Part shown: one piece after another, positions 34,235-42,793 of the stretch
Layout of the letters: every line of letters begins with the position of its first letter
Position numbering within the stretch: position 1 is the stretch's first letter
NCBI GenBank assembly: GCA_002281855.1
Contig: NCHQ01000021.1
Location: forward strand, 44,671 to 108,670
Source of the DNA: Rhodospirillales bacterium 24-66-33
Lineage (GTDB): Bacteria; Pseudomonadota; Alphaproteobacteria; Reyranellales; Reyranellaceae
DNA length: 64,000 nt
Direction of reading: 5' to 3'
Notes under the pieces: model-generated
Database searches by the model: none
Seen by the model: the letters and a program-made list of their open reading frames with translations, nothing else
What the model was told of the DNA's origin: nothing
Position numbers and translations under genes: made by a program

Positions 34235-35029
34235 CTACCCATCAACTCGGTAGAGACGCCATCGCTTCGGCACGCCTTTGAGCTGGTGGACGCCGCGATC
34301 CTTGAACCGGATTGCGGGCTCCGACATCAGGTCCCTGACTGCGCTCGAGACGAGGACCTCGCCCGCGCGCGCCTTGGCGGCGACGCGTGAGCCGATGTGG
34401 AGGGCGAGGCCGACCACGTCAGGCCCACTCACCTTGTATTCACCGGAGTGCAACCCCGCCCTGATCTCCAGACCGAGCGTGCGGACGGCCTCGCGGATAG
34501 CCGTGGCGCACCGGATTCCCGCAACCGGCGATGGGAACGTCGCAAGCATGCCGTCCCCGGTCGTTACGACCTCCTTGCCGCGCACGGCCTTCAGCTCCTT
34601 GCGGACGGCGGCATAGTAGTGATTCATCACTTGCGTCCAGCGGGCATCGCCCAGCCGCGCGGCCTTTTCCGTGGACTGCACGATGTCGACGATCAGGATC
34701 GTGGCGAGCGCCTGCTTGAGTTCGGTATCCCGGTTGGCGGGTCGACGCCGGATCGCGATGCTTGAGGCGAGTGGCTCGTAGTCATGGCTGCGTCGCCGCG
34801 CGATGGCATTCTTTACGTACTCGGCGGCGGCATTCACCGAGCCGCAGCGGATTTCCTTCTCGCGGGGCGGGGCCGTCCAGTGGACGTTTCGTCCATCACC
34901 CACGCCCTGAACCTCGACCGCGCCCCATTTCAGGAAAACCGTCGAGCCGACGCGGCGAATCCACCAGGCTTTCGACGTGTAGCCGGACACGTTCGATCGA
35001 TGGACCCCTATGCGCAGGAACTTGGACAT
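34235..35029 (-). CDS. Soluble class III nucleotidyl cyclase with WGR-like N-terminal domain
   Basis: A 264-aa protein. Residues ~110-264 are a class III cyclase catalytic domain: both metal Asp residues are visible (ILIVDIVQSTEKAA and TTGDGMLATFP), plus GLHSGEYK and ALHIGSRVAAKA, the His-containing variant of the Asn-Arg motif used in several bacterial cyclases. The first ~80 residues (KAWWIRRVGSTVFLKWGAVE, then SVNAAAEYVKNAIARR) resemble a WGR-type domain, an unusual partner. It may couple a nucleic-acid or damage signal to cyclic nucleotide production; that is inference. Confidence 0.75.
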   Translation of the reverse strand: MSKFLRIGVHRSNVSGYTSKAWWIRRVGSTVFLKWGAVEVQGVGDGRNVHWTAPPREKEIRCGSVNAAAEYVKNAIARRRSHDYEPLASSIAIRRRPANRDTELKQALATILIVDIVQSTEKAARLGDARWTQVMNHYYAAVRKELKAVRGKEVVTTGDGMLATFPSPVAGIRCATAIREAVRTLGLEIRAGLHSGEYKVSGPDVVGLALHIGSRVAAKARAGEVLVSSAVRDLMSEPAIRFKDRGVHQLKGVPKRWRLYRVDG

Positions 35030-35142
35030 GTGCGTGCGGCGTGGCCATTTCCGGAGAACAATGTGAAGAATGTGGTCATGCGTTCTTGCCTTGGCAACAT
35101 GGTTCGCCGCCGGATTGCTCGCTGGTTGAGCCGTCCCGGATT

Positions 35143-35211
35143 CCGGAAGCTCGCGCTCCCTTGTCGACGATCACCAGGTTTCCACAGACACTGCGAGATG
35201 GCGGCGACCAA
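35143..35211 (-). pseudogene. Possible decayed radC 3' fragment (copy 1)
   Basis: On the minus strand a ~40-base stretch (CTGGTGATCGTCGACAAGGG, then GCGAGCTTCCGGA) closely parallels the end of the better-preserved radC remnant at 39585-39764 (LVIGRKGHASFR) but carries an indel that breaks the frame. It is too short to be certain. If real, radC scars flank the LysR/MFS/UbiD block on both sides. Confidence 0.35.
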
Positions 35212-35217
35212 AGATCT

Positions 35218-36105
35218 CTACTTTCCATTTTCGCGTTTCGCCTCTGACAGGATCCAATCCTTGAACTGCTTCACAGCCGCGCGTCGGAAGGTCTTTGGGG
35301 TACCCACGAGGTAGTAGGCGAATTTTGTCGGCCAGCTTATGTCCAGGGGCGTGATCAACCGGCCGGTTTCGATCTCGGAATTGGCGTACACCGTCGAGAC
35401 GAGCGCCAGACCTTGGCCCGCGACGGCCGCGCGCACCAGCAGATGATCATCGGCGTAAGCCGGGCCGGTATCGCTGACGGCGGCCTTGGTTCGAAGCGCC
35501 TCGCACAGCAGGCGCCAGTCCTGGCGTTCGATGTCGTGGAGGAGCGGATATCGAAGGCAATCGCGAAGCGTCGCGATCGGAGGACCTTTCGCCAGCAATT
35601 CCGGGCTGGCGACGACGACCAGTTCCGGTGCCATGAGCCAGTGGCTGGCGAGACCATCCCATCGGCCGAGCCCGTGGCGAATGACAAGATCGACGGGATC
35701 GGCGGCGAGATCGATGACGCGCGTGTCCGTCTCGATGGAGATCGCGATGTCGGGATGGGCAGCGGTGAAGGACCCAAGCCGCGGCACCAGCCACGAAGCC
35801 GCGAAGGACGGCGCCATGTTGATCGTGATCCGTTTGCTGTCGTCGCCGCCCGAAACTGCCGCGTAGCCCGCCGAGACCTTGTCCAATGGTCCTGCGACGG
35901 CGCGGAAAAGCTTGGCGCCAGACCGGGTCAGTTCAAGGCCCGACCTCGAGCGATCGAGAAGCCGTCGCTGCAGCTGGACCTCCAACTCCTTGATGCGCTG
36001 GCTGATGGCGCCGGGGCTGAGGCCAAGCCTCTCGGCGGCGCGATCCATGCGTTTGGCCCGGACCACGACGACGAAGGTGTGAAGCAGATGAAGGGGGACG
36101 ACCAT
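35218..36105 (-). CDS. LysR-family transcriptional regulator (GcvA-like)
   Basis: A 295-aa regulator. The N-terminal winged helix is typical (HLLHTFVVVVRAKRMDRAAE, then GLSPGAISQRIKELEVQLQ, residues 6-45), and the C-terminal periplasmic-binding-like effector domain follows. The start is the ATG at 36105; a long in-frame extension upstream is non-coding because it covers the divergent MFS gene. It is divergent from that MFS transporter with a perfect palindromic operator between them. Confidence 0.9.
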   Translation of the reverse strand: MVVPLHLLHTFVVVVRAKRMDRAAERLGLSPGAISQRIKELEVQLQRRLLDRSRSGLELTRSGAKLFRAVAGPLDKVSAGYAAVSGGDDSKRITINMAPSFAASWLVPRLGSFTAAHPDIAISIETDTRVIDLAADPVDLVIRHGLGRWDGLASHWLMAPELVVVASPELLAKGPPIATLRDCLRYPLLHDIERQDWRLLCEALRTKAAVSDTGPAYADDHLLVRAAVAGQGLALVSTVYANSEIETGRLITPLDISWPTKFAYYLVGTPKTFRRAAVKQFKDWILSEAKRENGK

Positions 36106-36111
36106 GGCTCT

Positions 36112-36132
36112 CACTTTAGTACATCTAAAGTG
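36112..36132. promoter_or_regulatory. LysR-type operator palindrome
   Basis: A perfect inverted repeat, CACTTTAG - 5 bases - CTAAAGTG, that also contains a T-N11-A core. It starts six bases upstream of the LysR start codon and about 73 bp upstream of the divergent MFS gene, so it suits autoregulation plus MFS control. Confidence 0.75.
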
Positions 36133-36204
36133 TCGACGGCCATTGCTGGCTGTCTTTCCCGGGGCATGGGCCGCAGGTTGACGGCCTCCACCGGAGTATG
36201 CGCG

Positions 36205-37437
36205 ATGACAGTGTCGAATGAAGCGGGGCGGAATGAAGCCGGAGCACTCGCCTGGGTCGTGGTTGGCTTGTGCTTTCTGGCACTTGGGCTCGCCTTCTCC
36301 GCGCGCGCAGCGCTCGGACTCGTCATGCCGCTGTGGTCGGCCGAACTCGGTTGGACGCGTAGCTTCATATCCGGAACGGGCGCCGCGGCACTCGTGGCCA
36401 TGGCGATCGTCGCGCCCTTCGCCGGTCGCCTCGTCGACCGTCATGGGCCGAGCGCCGTGCTGGCGACCGGCTTGTGCGCGCTTGCGGCCGGGTGCAGCCT
36501 GATTGCGATCACCAGTTCGCCCCTCCTGTTCGTGATCGGCTTCAGTGGCCTGTCGGCCGTGGGTTTCGGCATCGTCGCGACGCACGTCGTGTCGACTGGC
36601 GTGGTGCGCCTGTTCGGCACCAATCGCGGCGTCGCCCTCGGCATCGCGACATCCGGCGCCACTGCCGGCCAGTTCGTCATCGTGCCGTTGATCGCCTGGG
36701 TGATGACGGCCATGAGCTGGCGCTGGAGTTACGCCGCGCTCGCTCTCGCGTCCTTGCTGCTGGTCCCGCTGCTGCTGGGCGCCATGAGGCGCGGCAAGGA
36801 GGCGACGTCGCGCGGAGGCGCCCCCCAGACAGCGAGGACTCTGGCAGGCGACATCGGCTACCTGATGCGCCGCCCGGTCTTCCATGCCCTGTTCTGGAGT
36901 TTCCTGCTGTGCGGCTATACGACCACGGGCATCATTGAAACGCACCTCATCCCGTTCGCCGCCTTCTGCGGTTTCCCGCGATTGCCGAGCGCCGCGGCCT
37001 ACGGTGTGCTCTCCGCTGTCAATCTCGTCGGCATGATCGCGGCCGGCTGGCTTGCCGACCGGGTCAACAGGCCGCTCCTGCTGGGCGCGATCTATCTCGT
37101 CCGGGGCACGGCCTTCATCATGCTCATGAACGTCGGTGCAAGCTACGATATGCTGTTGGTGTTTGCGGTGATGTTCGGTGCTGTCGACTACGCCACGGTG
37201 CCCGTGACCGCGAGCCTGGTCGCGAGCCGTCTCGGGATCGGACGGATGGGGCTGGCCATGGGATTGATCGCAACCGGACACGCCGCGGGCGGTGCGCTCG
37301 GCGCGTTCGTCGGCGGCTTTATTTTCGACAGCACGGCGAGCTACGCCATCGTCTGGTGGAGCGGTGTGTGGCTTGCGATCGCTGCCGGCCTGATCGTGTT
37401 GCCACTCGGCGACCGCCGCGAAGCAGCTCCTGTCTAG
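36205..37437 (+). CDS. Major facilitator superfamily transporter
   Basis: A 410-aa protein with 12 predicted membrane helices. The loop 2-3 motif GRLVDRHGPSAVLATG (about residues 75-90) and its C-terminal counterpart GWLADRVNRPLLLGAI are both present. It resembles monocarboxylate/oxalate-formate-type carriers. CCGGAG lies eight bases before the ATG at 36205. Regulation by the divergent LysR protein is likely. The nearby UbiD decarboxylase suggests an aromatic or unsaturated acid as cargo, which is inference. Confidence 0.88.
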   Translation: MTVSNEAGRNEAGALAWVVVGLCFLALGLAFSARAALGLVMPLWSAELGWTRSFISGTGAAALVAMAIVAPFAGRLVDRHGPSAVLATGLCALAAGCSLIAITSSPLLFVIGFSGLSAVGFGIVATHVVSTGVVRLFGTNRGVALGIATSGATAGQFVIVPLIAWVMTAMSWRWSYAALALASLLLVPLLLGAMRRGKEATSRGGAPQTARTLAGDIGYLMRRPVFHALFWSFLLCGYTTTGIIETHLIPFAAFCGFPRLPSAAAYGVLSAVNLVGMIAAGWLADRVNRPLLLGAIYLVRGTAFIMLMNVGASYDMLLVFAVMFGAVDYATVPVTASLVASRLGIGRMGLAMGLIATGHAAGGALGAFVGGFIFDSTASYAIVWWSGVWLAIAAGLIVLPLGDRREAAPV

Positions 37438-37521
37438 CTGGCATTACTTTGGCATTTCACAGGCCACGATGTCCGCAAGGAGCCTGTCAGAGTGAGGACA
37501 TCGTCGGGCCGGGACGGACGG

Positions 37522-37799
37522 CATGATCTCGTGGGCATGCTGCGCCAATCGGTGTTCAGTCGGCGGGCCGGATAGGAGGACGTCAACGACGCCGACCGGC
37601 TGGGCCGTGATCCTGAAACCTTGCCGCACTCATCGGCCTCTCCGGGCAGTGGATCGACCATATTCATGGCCGCCGCTCACTGAGGTCCATCGTGCTCGAT
37701 ATGGATTCAAGTGTCAGTCCGACCCATGGCGATCAGGAAGGTACCGCCTACAACGGCCACTTCGCCTGCACCTGCTATCATCCGCTGTTCGTGTTCAAC
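37522..37799 (+). pseudogene. IS1380-family transposase remnant
   Basis: The region between the MFS and UbiD genes encodes recognisable pieces of an IS1380-type DDE transposase in more than one frame. The first piece reads MLRQSVFSRRAG, stop, EDVNDADRLGRDP. After an internal deletion and a frame change it continues as NLAALIGLSGQWIDHIHG and IVLDMDSS, then GDQEGTAYNGHF and CTCYHPLFVFN, where homology stops abruptly at 37799. The in-frame TAG replaces an expected Tyr codon. It is non-functional. The remaining ~190 bp of this 465-bp gap show nothing else. Confidence 0.85.
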
Positions 37800-37902
37800 C
37801 ATTCCGCGCCGATGCCTTCCTCGGAACCTGGCAGAGTGCTAGCATTCGCATTGTTCCAGGGGCTCATCTCGGAAATGTTGGCGCACAGGGAAAGCTCCAA
37901 AA

Positions 37903-39372
37903 ATGAAACGGATCGACAACCTCCGCGACTATATCGAGCGGCTCCGCGAACTCGGGGATCTCTGTACCGTCGATCATGAAGTGGATCCCTATCTGGAAAT
38001 GGCAGCGTTTGCCCGACGCGGTTATGATCAGCCAATTCAAGCGCCGGCTCCCCTTTTCACGAACATCAAGGGCGCCAAACCGGGCATGCGGGCACTCGGC
38101 GCGCCCGGCGCCTTGAGTTCCATTCCGAATTGCCCGGCAGCGCGAGTCGCTCTGTCCGTGGGCCTGCCCGTCGACTCGACCTGGCGGCAGATCGTCGAGG
38201 CGCTGGTCGCCAGCCGCAGCAAGCCGAAGATCCCCCCCCGGATCGTGGCGACCGCTCCCTTCCAGCAGAACATCCTGCGCGGAGAGGCGGCGACGCTCGA
38301 CATTTTCCCGATCGGAACCCTGCACGAGGGCGATGGCGGACCATACGCCAATACCTGGGGAACGATCGTCGTGCGGTCCCCGGACGGTCGCTGGACGAGC
38401 TGGTCGATCGCACGCATCGAAAAACTCGATGGCAAACGCATGACCGGGCTGTTCCAGAAACCCCAGCATATCCGGATGATCTGGGATATGTGGGTGAAAA
38501 TCGGCAAGCCGATGCCGTTTGCCGTCTGCCAGGGATGCGAACCGGGACTGCCGTTCGTTTCCGCCATGCCGCTGGAGGACTGGATCAGCGAATCCGATTA
38601 TCTCGGCGCGCACTTCGGAGAGCCGATCGACGTCGTGCGGTGCGAGGTCGTCGATCTGGAAGTGCCCGCCAGCTCGGAGGTGGTCATCGAGGGACATGTC
38701 TCGCTGAAGAATGATTCGCTCGAAGGACCATTCGGCGAATACCAGGGCTACGAAGCCAACGAGACTGGGATGCAGCCAACCTATCACATCGAATCGATTT
38801 CCCATCGTGACGGCGCCATCTGGCCGTTCATTCCCGAGGGACGGCCCATCGACGAGTTCCACACCTGCGCAGGACTGGGCTTTTCCGTAGAGGGTCTCGG
38901 GCTGCTGCGCGAGGCCGGGTTGCCGGTCACCCTGGCATGGACTCCCTTCGAGACGGCCGTGAGCTGGATGCTGGTGACCGTCCCTTCTGACTGGCGTGAG
39001 AAGCTGCCGAATACCTCCTCGATGGATTTTGCCAAGAAGATCGCTGCCATCATCTGGGGATCGTTATTCGGACACTGCATGGAGATCGTCTACGTGCTCG
39101 ACGACGACATCGATCCGACCGACATGAAGGATGTTCTCTGGGCCATTCCCACGCGCTGCCATCCTACCGATCGTCAGTCGGTCGAGGTCGGACCGATCCT
39201 GCCACTGCTCACCTGCTACTCCCACAAGGAGCGCGAGGCGGCGCGCGGGCCGAAAATCGTTCATGATTGCTTGTTGCCCGAAGACGGCAAGGGCCGCGCC
39301 CGGGTGTCGTCATTCGAAGGTGTCTACCCGGAAGACGTCCGGCGGAAGGTGATGGCACACTGGAAGTGGTAG
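37903..39372 (+). CDS. UbiD-family prenylated-FMN-dependent decarboxylase
   Basis: A 489-aa UbiD-type enzyme, which uses prenylated FMN made by a UbiX partner (not in this window) for reversible non-oxidative decarboxylation of aromatic or alpha,beta-unsaturated acids. The catalytic glutamate region is LEGPFGEYQGYEA (about residues 277-289); the prFMN/metal-binding stretch includes GPYANTWGTIVV (about 147-158), with R and E residues of the usual E-D-R triad nearby. It stands between two transposase remnants, beside the LysR/MFS pair, and may be part of an acquired catabolic cassette. Confidence 0.9.
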   Translation: MKRIDNLRDYIERLRELGDLCTVDHEVDPYLEMAAFARRGYDQPIQAPAPLFTNIKGAKPGMRALGAPGALSSIPNCPAARVALSVGLPVDSTWRQIVEALVASRSKPKIPPRIVATAPFQQNILRGEAATLDIFPIGTLHEGDGGPYANTWGTIVVRSPDGRWTSWSIARIEKLDGKRMTGLFQKPQHIRMIWDMWVKIGKPMPFAVCQGCEPGLPFVSAMPLEDWISESDYLGAHFGEPIDVVRCEVVDLEVPASSEVVIEGHVSLKNDSLEGPFGEYQGYEANETGMQPTYHIESISHRDGAIWPFIPEGRPIDEFHTCAGLGFSVEGLGLLREAGLPVTLAWTPFETAVSWMLVTVPSDWREKLPNTSSMDFAKKIAAIIWGSLFGHCMEIVYVLDDDIDPTDMKDVLWAIPTRCHPTDRQSVEVGPILPLLTCYSHKEREAARGPKIVHDCLLPEDGKGRARVSSFEGVYPEDVRRKVMAHWKW

Positions 39373-39442
39373 GGGGAGCTGGGCTCCAGCCCTTTTGCCC
39401 GGTCTATCCGCCGCCCCCGACCATGCTGCCGTCGCAGTTTGA

Positions 39443-39566
39443 GGGAAGTTCTTCGGCTACTCTCGGCTCAAGGACTTCAGCCGTATCGCCACCGGATACG
39501 ACAAGCTCGCGAGAAACTAACTTTCCAGCGTCTTCATCGCTGCTACCTACGCTTACCGGCTCAACT
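39443..39566 (+). pseudogene. IS5-family transposase C-terminal remnant
   Basis: The plus strand reads KFFGYSRLKDFSRIATGYDK, then LARN, a stop, and LSSVFIAATYAYRLN. This is the conserved C-terminal end of IS5-type transposases (FF-RLKDFRRIATRYDKLARNFL) interrupted by stop codons. Only this tail survives, starting about 70 bp after the UbiD stop. Confidence 0.8.
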
Positions 39567-39584
39567 GAGTCCGGACCCTGGCGC

Positions 39585-39764
39585 CTACAGTAGCCCCAGG
39601 CTCCTGAAGCTCGCGTGGCCCTTGCGGCCGATCACCAGGTGGTCGTGGATCGTGATGCCCAGCGCTTCCGACGCCGTCTTGATCTCGCGCGTCATCTCGA
39701 TGTCGTCGCGGCTGGGCTTGGGATCGCCGCTGGGATGATTGTGGACGAGGGTTTCGTGAGGCAT
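39585..39764 (-). pseudogene. radC: radC 3' remnant (JAMM domain end)
   Basis: About 60 residues of the C-terminal RadC/JAB domain are preserved: the JAMM metal motif LVHNHPSGDPKPSRDD, then IKTASEALGITIHDHLVIG and RKGHASFRSLGLL to a natural stop. Upstream of the codon at 39764 homology is lost and no N-terminal half exists, so the gene is truncated. RadC genes are frequent markers of island ends. The rest of the 607-bp gap (39765-39979) shows only AT-rich spacer. Confidence 0.8.
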
Positions 39765-39979
39765 ATGACATTGATTTTCAAGGAAGTTCGCCAGCATCGA
39801 TGAGTCAGTGGGGTATGGAACGGGGATCGGTAGTGTATGATCCAACGTGATCTGCATTCTCGATAACACACAGGCATGCCTGTGAACTGCGCAGCACGTT
39901 CGATACACGACGTTCATGTAGCGAGCTCGACAGCTTCGGGTACTGTTGTCGTAGCTCAGGCGGGGAATGGTTCGCTGAC

Positions 39980-40861
39980 ATGTCTACCTATTACACAGAT
40001 CGCGAATACGGCGCGCGCCCTCCTTCCGTCGATACAATCGACGATCGGTTGTGGGCTGGTCTCTATAGCCTCATTCAGACGCGCATCGGCGATGGTTCCT
40101 TTGGGCTCCGCTTTCCTGAACAATGCCCCGACGGAAACGGTCCCTGCGGTTGCGATGTACAGGCATTCCACCGGGTCCTGACGGCCGAGGTGCCATGGGT
40201 GGAATCGCCGCTCTCGGCGACCGAAACGCCCAAGACTCCGGTCATTCTCGACCTGCTCGAGTTCTGCGCCCGGGCGGTGGGCGAACCGATTCAAGGGGCC
40301 TATCACTCGTTCCATCGGCATCACCATCTGAGCTGGGATCGGCACTCCGGGCTCCAACGCTTCGTCGGCGAAGTGAACATGCTGTTCCGGCGTAACGCGT
40401 TGGCATTGGAACTCACACCCGAGGGTCAAGCGCGCCGTCTTCTTCCGGCACCCCTGGCCGAGGTGGTCGGCTGGACTCTTTTCCAGACCGGCGACGCCGA
40501 GACTGATCGACTCCTTGAGTCGGCGCGGCTCCGGGTTCTGTCGCCAAAGGAGGACGATCGCCGCGACGCTTTGGAAAAGCTCTGGGATGCCTTCGAGCGT
40601 TTGAAGACGCTCGAACCGGGGGCCAACAAACGCGTCCAGGCGGATGCACTCTTGGATGGGGTTGCGTCGGTAGGGTCGGGTTATCGAGGAATGTTGGCGC
40701 GAGAGGCAGCGGAGCTGACGACCATTGGCAACAGCTTTCGCATCCGGCATTCCGAGGTTACCCAGCAAGCTCTGACGTCTCAGGATCAGGTCGACTACCT
40801 GTTCACTCGGATGTTCGCCTTTGTGCGGCTTGTGCTGCGGAGAACCGGGCGTGGTGGCTAG
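39980..40861 (+). CDS. Unknown protein at the island edge, convergent with the Bil operon
   Basis: A 293-aa protein that I do not recognise as a named family. The N-terminal part is globular with a Cys/Asp/Gly patch (CPDGNGPCGCDVQAFHRVL, about residues 48-66) and a His-rich stretch (YHSFHRHHHLSW). The C-terminal ~110 residues are helical with TIGNSFRIRHSE and QVDYLFTRMFAFVRLVLRR. That end recalls C-terminal helical (HEPN-like) parts of abortive-infection proteins such as AbiJ, but the resemblance is weak. It lies next to the Bil operon, 26 bases from its last gene, tail-to-tail, so a defence role is plausible only by context. Confidence 0.6.
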   Translation: MSTYYTDREYGARPPSVDTIDDRLWAGLYSLIQTRIGDGSFGLRFPEQCPDGNGPCGCDVQAFHRVLTAEVPWVESPLSATETPKTPVILDLLEFCARAVGEPIQGAYHSFHRHHHLSWDRHSGLQRFVGEVNMLFRRNALALELTPEGQARRLLPAPLAEVVGWTLFQTGDAETDRLLESARLRVLSPKEDDRRDALEKLWDAFERLKTLEPGANKRVQADALLDGVASVGSGYRGMLAREAAELTTIGNSFRIRHSEVTQQALTSQDQVDYLFTRMFAFVRLVLRRTGRGG

Positions 40862-40887
40862 CTAGCCACTTTGACTTGATCCGCCAT

Positions 40888-42267
40888 TCATTCATGCCGT
40901 TCGTCGGTCATGACGTAACCGGGATTGAGAGTGCTGAAGTTCTGCAGCGTCGGCACCGTGCAGCGGTATTCTACCGCCTTGAGATCGAGGTCGATCAATT
41001 CGTGAACCGTGCCGCCATGCAGGAGACGCAGGACTTCGCTTAAGGCGAGGGTTGCGGCCGTGGCGCCGACGAACGGCGCACCGACGGCCTTGCCAGCGAG
41101 CAGCGTGACGCCACAGCGATCGAGTGCGCCGCTGGCGAGCAGACCTTGGTACGCGGGGCGGTCTTCGACCTGGTCGTCGGCCTGCGCGTCGCGCCAGATT
41201 TGTGACGCCGGCCGGGAGGCTGGCATAGTGTGCAGACGCACTGCACGGAAGTCCTGATGCCCGCGCCCCAGCCCCGCCTCCACCACGAAGTCGAATCCGA
41301 CTTGATCGAGCGCTTGGCGCCCGACGCCGTTGTCGAGCCCGCACAAGGCGACGGCAGGCTCACCATCCTGGCGCCGGAACGAGGCATCGAAGAGCCGCTC
41401 TTGGACGACGGTCGAAAAGCCCCGACGCTCGGCCCACGCGGCCATGGCGCGCGTCTTCTTGATATTGATCAGCGTGGCGTCACTCAAGATCGAAGTGCTC
41501 TCCGTCGAGGGCGTGATGATGTCGATATCCTGCAGAACCAGGTTCAAGTCTTGCGGGCGGGCAAAGGGCAGGAGCCCGAGTGCCCAGAGGAAAGCCTGGC
41601 CGAGATGTCCAAGCCCAATGAGCCACAGCTGCGCGGGCAGGAGCGACATGATCGGCTCGGTGCCCATGTCGCCAAGCCAGTCACATGTTGACGCAGGATT
41701 CCAGAGCGACAGACCTACAGTGCGCCTTCCCGCGACACCGACGTGGCCGGAGACATAAAGAAAGGCTTCATTCACGGCGAGGGCGGCGGCCAGCATGGGC
41801 GCCAACGCCATGACCGGGGCAGGCACCGGCGCGGCCTCGAAGGGGGCCGGAACGATGCCGCCGCGCCAGCCGGCAAATATGGCACGGACATGAAAGGGTG
41901 CGCGCCGAACGGACGTCGTGCCGCCGATTTCGATCACTGGCGTACCGGCTTCCGGCTCCGCGATACTGCCGCCGAGTACCGTGACAGCCTCGGCGAGCGT
42001 GGTGCCGAACGGAAGAGGGGTGAGCAGGGGCGCATCGGGCAATGGTGCGACCCTCACGCCCCCCAGGAAGACGCGCCGTGCGAGTGCGACAGCAGTCAAG
42101 AGTGCGGCCTGGTGATGGCGGTCGCGCGCGGCGTCCTCGCTAATGCGCAGCGCGAGGCGGTAGCCGGCAAACAGCGCTTCGGCGTCGGCGATGCTCGCGG
42201 CGGCACCGCTGTCGAGCGCATGCTTGACTAAGCGGTGGAGCTTGTCGGCGGTAGTGAACGCGGTCAT
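40888..42267 (-). CDS. bilC: E1-like ubiquitin-activating protein of a bacterial ISG15-like system (BilC)
   Basis: A 459-aa protein with an N-terminal helical region and a ThiF/E1 Rossmann adenylation domain in the C-terminal half. The nucleotide loop is LWLIGLGHLGQAFLWALG (about residues 215-232), followed by LVLQDIDIITPSTESTS (the acidic strand and loop), INIKKTRAMAAWAERRG, and ALCGLDNGVGRQALD. A candidate catalytic cysteine lies in ALDRCGVTLLAG. It would adenylate the C terminus of the Ubl protein and pass it to the E2. It is the last gene of the Ubl-E2-JAMM-E1 operon; no CD-NTase cyclase is present, which argues against a CBASS locus. Confidence 0.85.
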   Translation of the reverse strand: MTAFTTADKLHRLVKHALDSGAAASIADAEALFAGYRLALRISEDAARDRHHQAALLTAVALARRVFLGGVRVAPLPDAPLLTPLPFGTTLAEAVTVLGGSIAEPEAGTPVIEIGGTTSVRRAPFHVRAIFAGWRGGIVPAPFEAAPVPAPVMALAPMLAAALAVNEAFLYVSGHVGVAGRRTVGLSLWNPASTCDWLGDMGTEPIMSLLPAQLWLIGLGHLGQAFLWALGLLPFARPQDLNLVLQDIDIITPSTESTSILSDATLINIKKTRAMAAWAERRGFSTVVQERLFDASFRRQDGEPAVALCGLDNGVGRQALDQVGFDFVVEAGLGRGHQDFRAVRLHTMPASRPASQIWRDAQADDQVEDRPAYQGLLASGALDRCGVTLLAGKAVGAPFVGATAATLALSEVLRLLHGGTVHELIDLDLKAVEYRCTVPTLQNFSTLNPGYVMTDERHE

Positions 42268-42274
42268 GGCAGCC

Positions 42275-42793
42275 TCACAATCCGATATGAAGGAAGATGC
42301 GTCGGGCGGGGGGCGGCACGGTCTGCCAGCGCTTGCCGCCGAGGTAACGGTAGATGCCGACCGACGCCATCAGCATGGGCGGCCGCGCGAAGTCGGGGAG
42401 GATGAACGCGATGTGCCCGGCGCGAGATATCATCGGGTGCTCACGATCGGAGCTGCTCTGTCCGGCGCCGCCGGGGTGGACGTGCACGTCGGCGACGACG
42501 CTCAGGCTGCGCTGCCTGCAGATATCCCAAAGCCCTCCGAAGTACCGGCCGTCAAAATGCACGATGCCGGAGTCTAGCGCTCGCGGGTCGAGATCGTCGT
42601 ACAGGATGAAGTCGGTGATGCGGGCGCGGCCAGCGACGCGATAGCCGAGCAGGAATGCTCCGCTTTCACGGCTCGCATTCCGGCCGCGCTCACGCAGCTT
42701 CGCGCAGAGGCGTCGCCATAAAAACCATGAGCAGGAGATCTCATGCCGCGGCGCCCACAGACGGGCAATAATCTGCGCAATTGAGAAGTTCAT
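42275..42793 (-). CDS. bilD: JAMM/JAB isopeptidase of the Bil system (BilD)
   Basis: A 172-aa zinc isopeptidase. The JAMM signature is complete: the catalytic Glu in ESGAFLLGY (about residue 40) and the metal site HVHPGGAGQSSSD (about residues 100-112, HxHP-x7-SxxD pattern). It is expected to process or remove the Ubl tag. I place the start at the ATG at 42793 (MNFSIAQIIARLW), with GGAG upstream, giving a 53-base overlap with the E2 gene. The E1 gene follows seven bases after its stop. Confidence 0.85.
   Translation of the reverse strand: MNFSIAQIIARLWAPRHEISCSWFLWRRLCAKLRERGRNASRESGAFLLGYRVAGRARITDFILYDDLDPRALDSGIVHFDGRYFGGLWDICRQRSLSVVADVHVHPGGAGQSSSDREHPMISRAGHIAFILPDFARPPMLMASVGIYRYLGGKRWQTVPPPARRIFLHIGL

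Noticed and set aside
35008..35211. Small minus-strand protein upstream of the LysR gene region
   Set aside because: No ribosome site or domain; part of it is better explained as a decayed radC end.
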